DNA of 64,000 nucleotides from Rhynchospora pubera (Eukaryota > Streptophyta > Magnoliopsida > Poales > Cyperaceae). Below, in pieces: positions 60,443 to 64,000 of the stretch (its first letter is position 1; each line of letters begins with the position of its first letter). A program made the position numbers and the translations under genes. The stretch lies in contig CM051463.1 in assembly GCA_028095005.1 (NCBI GenBank), positions 60,798,251 to 60,862,250 of the forward strand. The letters run 5' to 3'. Under the pieces are notes generated by a model that was not told the DNA's origin, did no database searches, and saw nothing but the letters and a program-made list of their open reading frames with translations.

Positions 60443-61748
60443 GGAGGGGATTCGAATTAATGATCAAAGAATGAGTTGTATAGAAAAAAATATGTGGAAA
60501 GGATGAGGGAAATTTGCATCTGGCATTTAGATCTGATAATAAAAAATGTTGGGTCTGTTATTTGGCACTATCTATAGCAAACAGATTTAAAAAATTATCA
60601 CTATTTCAATAATTAGTACATAAAATATTTTTCGCGTTTATTACGTTAAAGTTTGAAACTTGATACTTTGATAGTTGTTATATCAAGTACACCAGTGCCG
60701 AAATTGCTGACTTCAACAGACATACACGGACATGGCACATGATGAACTAACATTTGTGAAAGTATGTAATAGATAAATATAAGCATTATATATTACCACG
60801 GTACGCAATTAACGACACGATGCCTATTTAATTAGCTAATACGTGTTAAGGACACAATTCATGTGCATTATTGGCTAGTCAAAAAGCGCACAGATTGTAC
60901 TTTCGAATTGTGACGAAACTGTTGATTTTGATCTCGATCAAACCACTCAACTTAAAATAGCAACACATTATTAGCTTGAACTTGAGAAAAATAATAAAAA
61001 AAAAGTCCTCTCTATGCATGTAGCATGTTATATAGGTCAGTCATTACTTGTTTAGAAACCAATGATTTTGTTATAAAAAATTTAAAAATAAATACTCCTT
61101 TCGTAACAAACCACTAGGACCAAACAATCTAGTTTAGGTCAGTCATATATTACTAATTAATTAAGGTGATATTTTCTTGGAAAATTTTTTTATGTGCCCC
61201 TCATAAAAAATGAAAATTTTTTATGTGCCCCTTAAATCAAATAACCTACTTTTGTTTTGCTTTTCTACATGCAAAGAGAAGAATTTGTACCATTATGGCA
61301 TTATCTGATCTTTCAATGAAATTATGATCTAAAATAAACTAAAAGTAGGTTATTTGATTTAATTAATCGTAAAAACTAAGTACTAGAGTTTAGCAATTTT
61401 CAGTTCTCAATCGCATGAATATGCCTCTAGACACGGTAAGGGGGGCGAGTGTAGAGTTGGTACACGTCAAAAAAATAATATAAAATGTAAAAAAAAATAC
61501 AGTGATAATTTAGTTATTAATTTGATGTATCCAATCTACTTTAATATTAAAAACTCTAATTAATAAAATACAATTGAATGCGAACCTTAGCAACTCCGCC
61601 TATACCCTATCCTCCAATCTTAATCCTGCTCTGCACAGCACACCTGAAACGTGCGCAGGACTCAAATTCTTACCAATAATATAACAAATAGGTCTGTTTA
61701 ACAGTTTACATGACGGCAAACGAAATGGTCCATTCATTGCATTACGTT
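60443..61748. other. Intergenic; contains a perfect 20-bp inverted pair
   Basis: AAATCAAATAACCTACTTTT at 61234-61253 pairs exactly with 61341-61360 across an 87-base loop. Otherwise AT-rich and featureless. Confidence 0.7.
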
Positions 61749-63217
61749 CACTACTAGAATGCGACTTATCTGCAACGCGAATAGGCGTCCGTAGTCCGAC
61801 ACAAAAACCCCTTTACGTCCACTTAGCGACGCTACCTAAGGGACCCCGATAATCTAGCCCCTAATACTAAACATCTGGGTCGGGCGGTCGCTAATTAATT
61901 TACTACGTCCTTAATTCTGGGTCGGTACAACGACGCAAGCGTTCTCGTTCGATAGCTGATTCGGTGGTTAAGTGCGTCGCTACTTAGAGTTTATCTTGTC
62001 GTTATACCGACGCCTTCACTTAGCGACCCAAATAATATATTGTCAGAGTTTAACGGGTCCCACATTCGATTATAGTCGGTATGGTGACGTTGTTAATTAC
62101 CAACCCTAATAATATATCGCAGGGCCCACCGTCATAATTTAGTGGGGACCATAATATATTCTTGTATGTGCACGTTGCTATTAATTTGAATCCAAGACGT
62201 CGTTATACCGACGCAATTGTTAATATCCGTATCAATTTATTTTTACAGCCATTCAATTCTTACCGTACCAATTAGGTACCACCACTATTTAATTCATATT
62301 ATTTTAATCCATCACAGATATTTGCAATTCACAAGCATACGTATATTTACATTGTATCAAAAATAGATCACACAATCAAACACAAAATCTAATTAAATTC
62401 ATAAATTTCATTTCATTAAAAAGAAATTCAACATCCAATACATTAATTAGAAATAATCAACTAACAAATATTTTGATACAAATCAGTGTTCTATACATTA
62501 GAGCATGACAATCTAATTATCCCGCGATTAAGTCTTTCTACTTTAAATTCTGAAAATCATACCAATATGGACCGGAAGCTTTGTGCAATATGAATCGGAG
62601 TCGAACTCCCACATACCAATAGGCTAGACCATAGGTTGATCGGTTACAACATTAGTTGGCTTCTGCCTAACGCTGCTTCATCTCCCTCGATGTTTGAGTG
62701 CACTATTGGATTTTTCCCTTTCAAGGACCTGCTCAATTTGGAGCTCTTGATTTTGTGCTGCATAGTTTGTGGGCCGCTTCCTGCTCACTTCATATTTGGT
62801 AACCATGATGGCTTGATCTATGATAAGAAATATCATATCTATTAATGTGCAATCACTGTAATGAATTACCCAACAAACAATTTAGTATGCACTCCAAACA
62901 ATTCATGATTCAGTTCAGACTAGTAATAGCACAATACAATATATGAAACCAAATTTGTGTTGACTGGTACAACACATAGCATGTGAATCAATCACTACTT
63001 AGGCTACTGATTTCTCATCATAAAATAAACAAATACTATTGACAAGGCTATTCATGGGCACATTAATAAGAATTTTACACCTCTAAAATGACAAAACATA
63101 CAAGATTACATGATATCCAGTCAAGCCAGTAAAACATATATTAGAGACCAGATCCTTTGGTTGGTGAACAAGTATGAAACAAAGTGTACTATGTCATCGA
63201 GAGAGAAAAATGTGGAT

Positions 63218-63292
63218 GCACAAACGACAATTGACACAATATTCTATTAGAGTGGCTACACAAACGACAATTGACACAATATTCTATTAGAA
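63218..63292. repeat. Tandem duplication of ~39 bp
   Basis: ACAAACGACAATTGACACAA followed by TATTCTATTAGA occurs twice in a row. Confidence 0.9.
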
Positions 63293-63452
63293 AATAATTG
63301 CATGTACAAGAAGCAACTAGATATGACACAGACAGACCAAAACATTAACCCAACTCCCATCTCTAACCTGAACAAACAAACAACGGACTGAACAAAAACA
63401 AACTAAAAAAACAGAAGAATATTAGATGAAAATACGAGGAAAGTTGCCAAAC

Positions 63453-63741
63453 CTGTTGGCATGGAGGAGAGCAGCGGGGCCAAGGTACGATTCAGGATTC
63501 CACCAATAACTGGGGCAGGAAGTGCTACAACAGGCACAAAAGATGCACTCATACATGCCATCTAGCTTTGCACGGTCCTTTGTGCTCCGTGGGATCTCCT
63601 TCCCGGCCTCAGGAGGTGGGTCATTGTGCTTCAGCCATGGCTCCACACTCTTGTACTGTAGAAGTTTGTCATGTCCACCACCAGATCCTTTACCACATAC
63701 ATATGCAGAAGCGGCCTTATTGTCGTTGTTGATCCTGCATA
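63453..63741 (-). pseudogene. SDH2: Succinate dehydrogenase iron-sulfur subunit (SDHB), single frameshifted exon
   Basis: The minus strand encodes an internal exon of mitochondrial complex II's iron-sulfur subunit, which passes electrons from succinate to ubiquinone. It starts after an AG at 63742-63743 with LLHMYVVKDLVVDMTNFY, then shifts frame and continues YKSVEPWLK ... LDGMYECIFCACCSTSCPSY and YLGPAALLHANR. It ends at a GT donor (63451-63452). The CxxCxxCxxxCP cluster motif is intact. The two frames meet near 63655, where about four bases are missing compared with the family. I see no preceding exon to the right edge and no following exon down to 61.7 kb. Its position inside a CACTA-like element suggests a captured fragment. 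Confidence 0.8.
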
Positions 63742-64000
63742 CTGCATTTGAAGAAAACAATAAAATTAGTGTGAATATTTTGTGAAGACATTGCCAATCA
63801 GGTTCTGCTTCCGGTCAGAATTAAGGAATAGCACAGTTACCAACACCAATGTGAAGGAGGCACAATAGGCAACAGAGAATTGGTCACTGATCCAACTGGT
63901 CTCGTATAGCCTGTATAGGGTCGGCATCTTTACTTTGAAAAAGCTACTAACTTGTCTAAGAAATCACATTTAGAACATAGAAGTCATGCTTTTCTTCTCA

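Larger units (their letters stand above)
61749..64000. mobile_element. CACTA transposon, left part, running off the window
   Basis: It starts CACTACTAGAATGCGAC, a standard CACTA terminus. From 61790 to 62220 it has repeated motifs such as TTAGCGAC, GTCGGTAYGGTGACG and TATACCGACG, as expected for a subterminal repeat zone. The far end is outside the window. It appears to contain the succinate dehydrogenase exon at 63453-63741; that containment cannot be proved without the right terminus. Confidence 0.65.

Noticed and set aside
63522..63785. Plus-strand frame over the SDHB exon
   Set aside because: Antisense shadow of the minus-strand exon.

Overview
This is nuclear DNA from a flowering plant, AT-rich and gene-poor. 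A monocot seems likely: one gene opens with a very GC-rich first exon, and the repeats include Tourist-like MITEs and CACTA ends of the kind common in monocots. I cannot assign a genus. Two genes look complete. The first is a four-exon plastid J-domain protein that I recognise as NdhT/CRRJ (12068-14759, +). The second is a three-exon WIP-type C2H2 zinc-finger transcription factor (49965-54040, +). A third coding piece is one frameshifted exon of mitochondrial succinate dehydrogenase iron-sulfur subunit (63453-63741, -). It lies inside what appears to be a CACTA transposon that runs off the right edge.

Almost everything else is transposable-element DNA, and many insertions could be delimited from target-site duplications (TSDs) read directly in the sequence. 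Bases 1-7534 are a Ty1/copia element whose 5' LTR is cut by the window edge. Its gag-pol is broken by frameshifts and two internal deletions, yet the comparable LTR parts are identical over 194 bp. A 1.55-kb Mutator-like element with long inverted ends and a perfect 9-bp TSD (10346-11897) sits 170 bp upstream of the NdhT start codon. From 15 to 27 kb there are an inverted duplication of unrecognised gene-like sequence, fold-back elements, several Tourist-like MITEs with 3-bp TSDs, a hAT-like MITE and a tRNA-derived SINE.

From 27.5 to 45.4 kb lies a nest. It begins with a CACTA left end carrying subterminal repeats, then a 0.4-kb fold-back element split by a 7.69-kb coding-free insertion. That insertion has TG...CA ends and a 5-bp TSD but no visible LTRs, and it carries a degenerate array of roughly 60-bp units. 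Next comes an 8.05-kb hAT transposon with a perfect 8-bp TSD and a decayed transposase. Its last intron has absorbed gypsy LTR sequence, itself split by an Athila-like fragment.

From 45 to 64 kb there is a composite SINE with two tRNA-like heads, the WIP gene with microsatellites in its long first intron, a second copy of the same SINE family, two more fold-back elements with 9- and 10-bp TSDs, a second hAT-like MITE and the terminal CACTA element. The two intact genes have unrelated jobs: assembly or function of the chloroplast NDH complex, and transcriptional control of development or seed-coat traits. They are simply neighbours in a repeat-rich region. I see no operon, CRISPR array or complete structural RNA gene.
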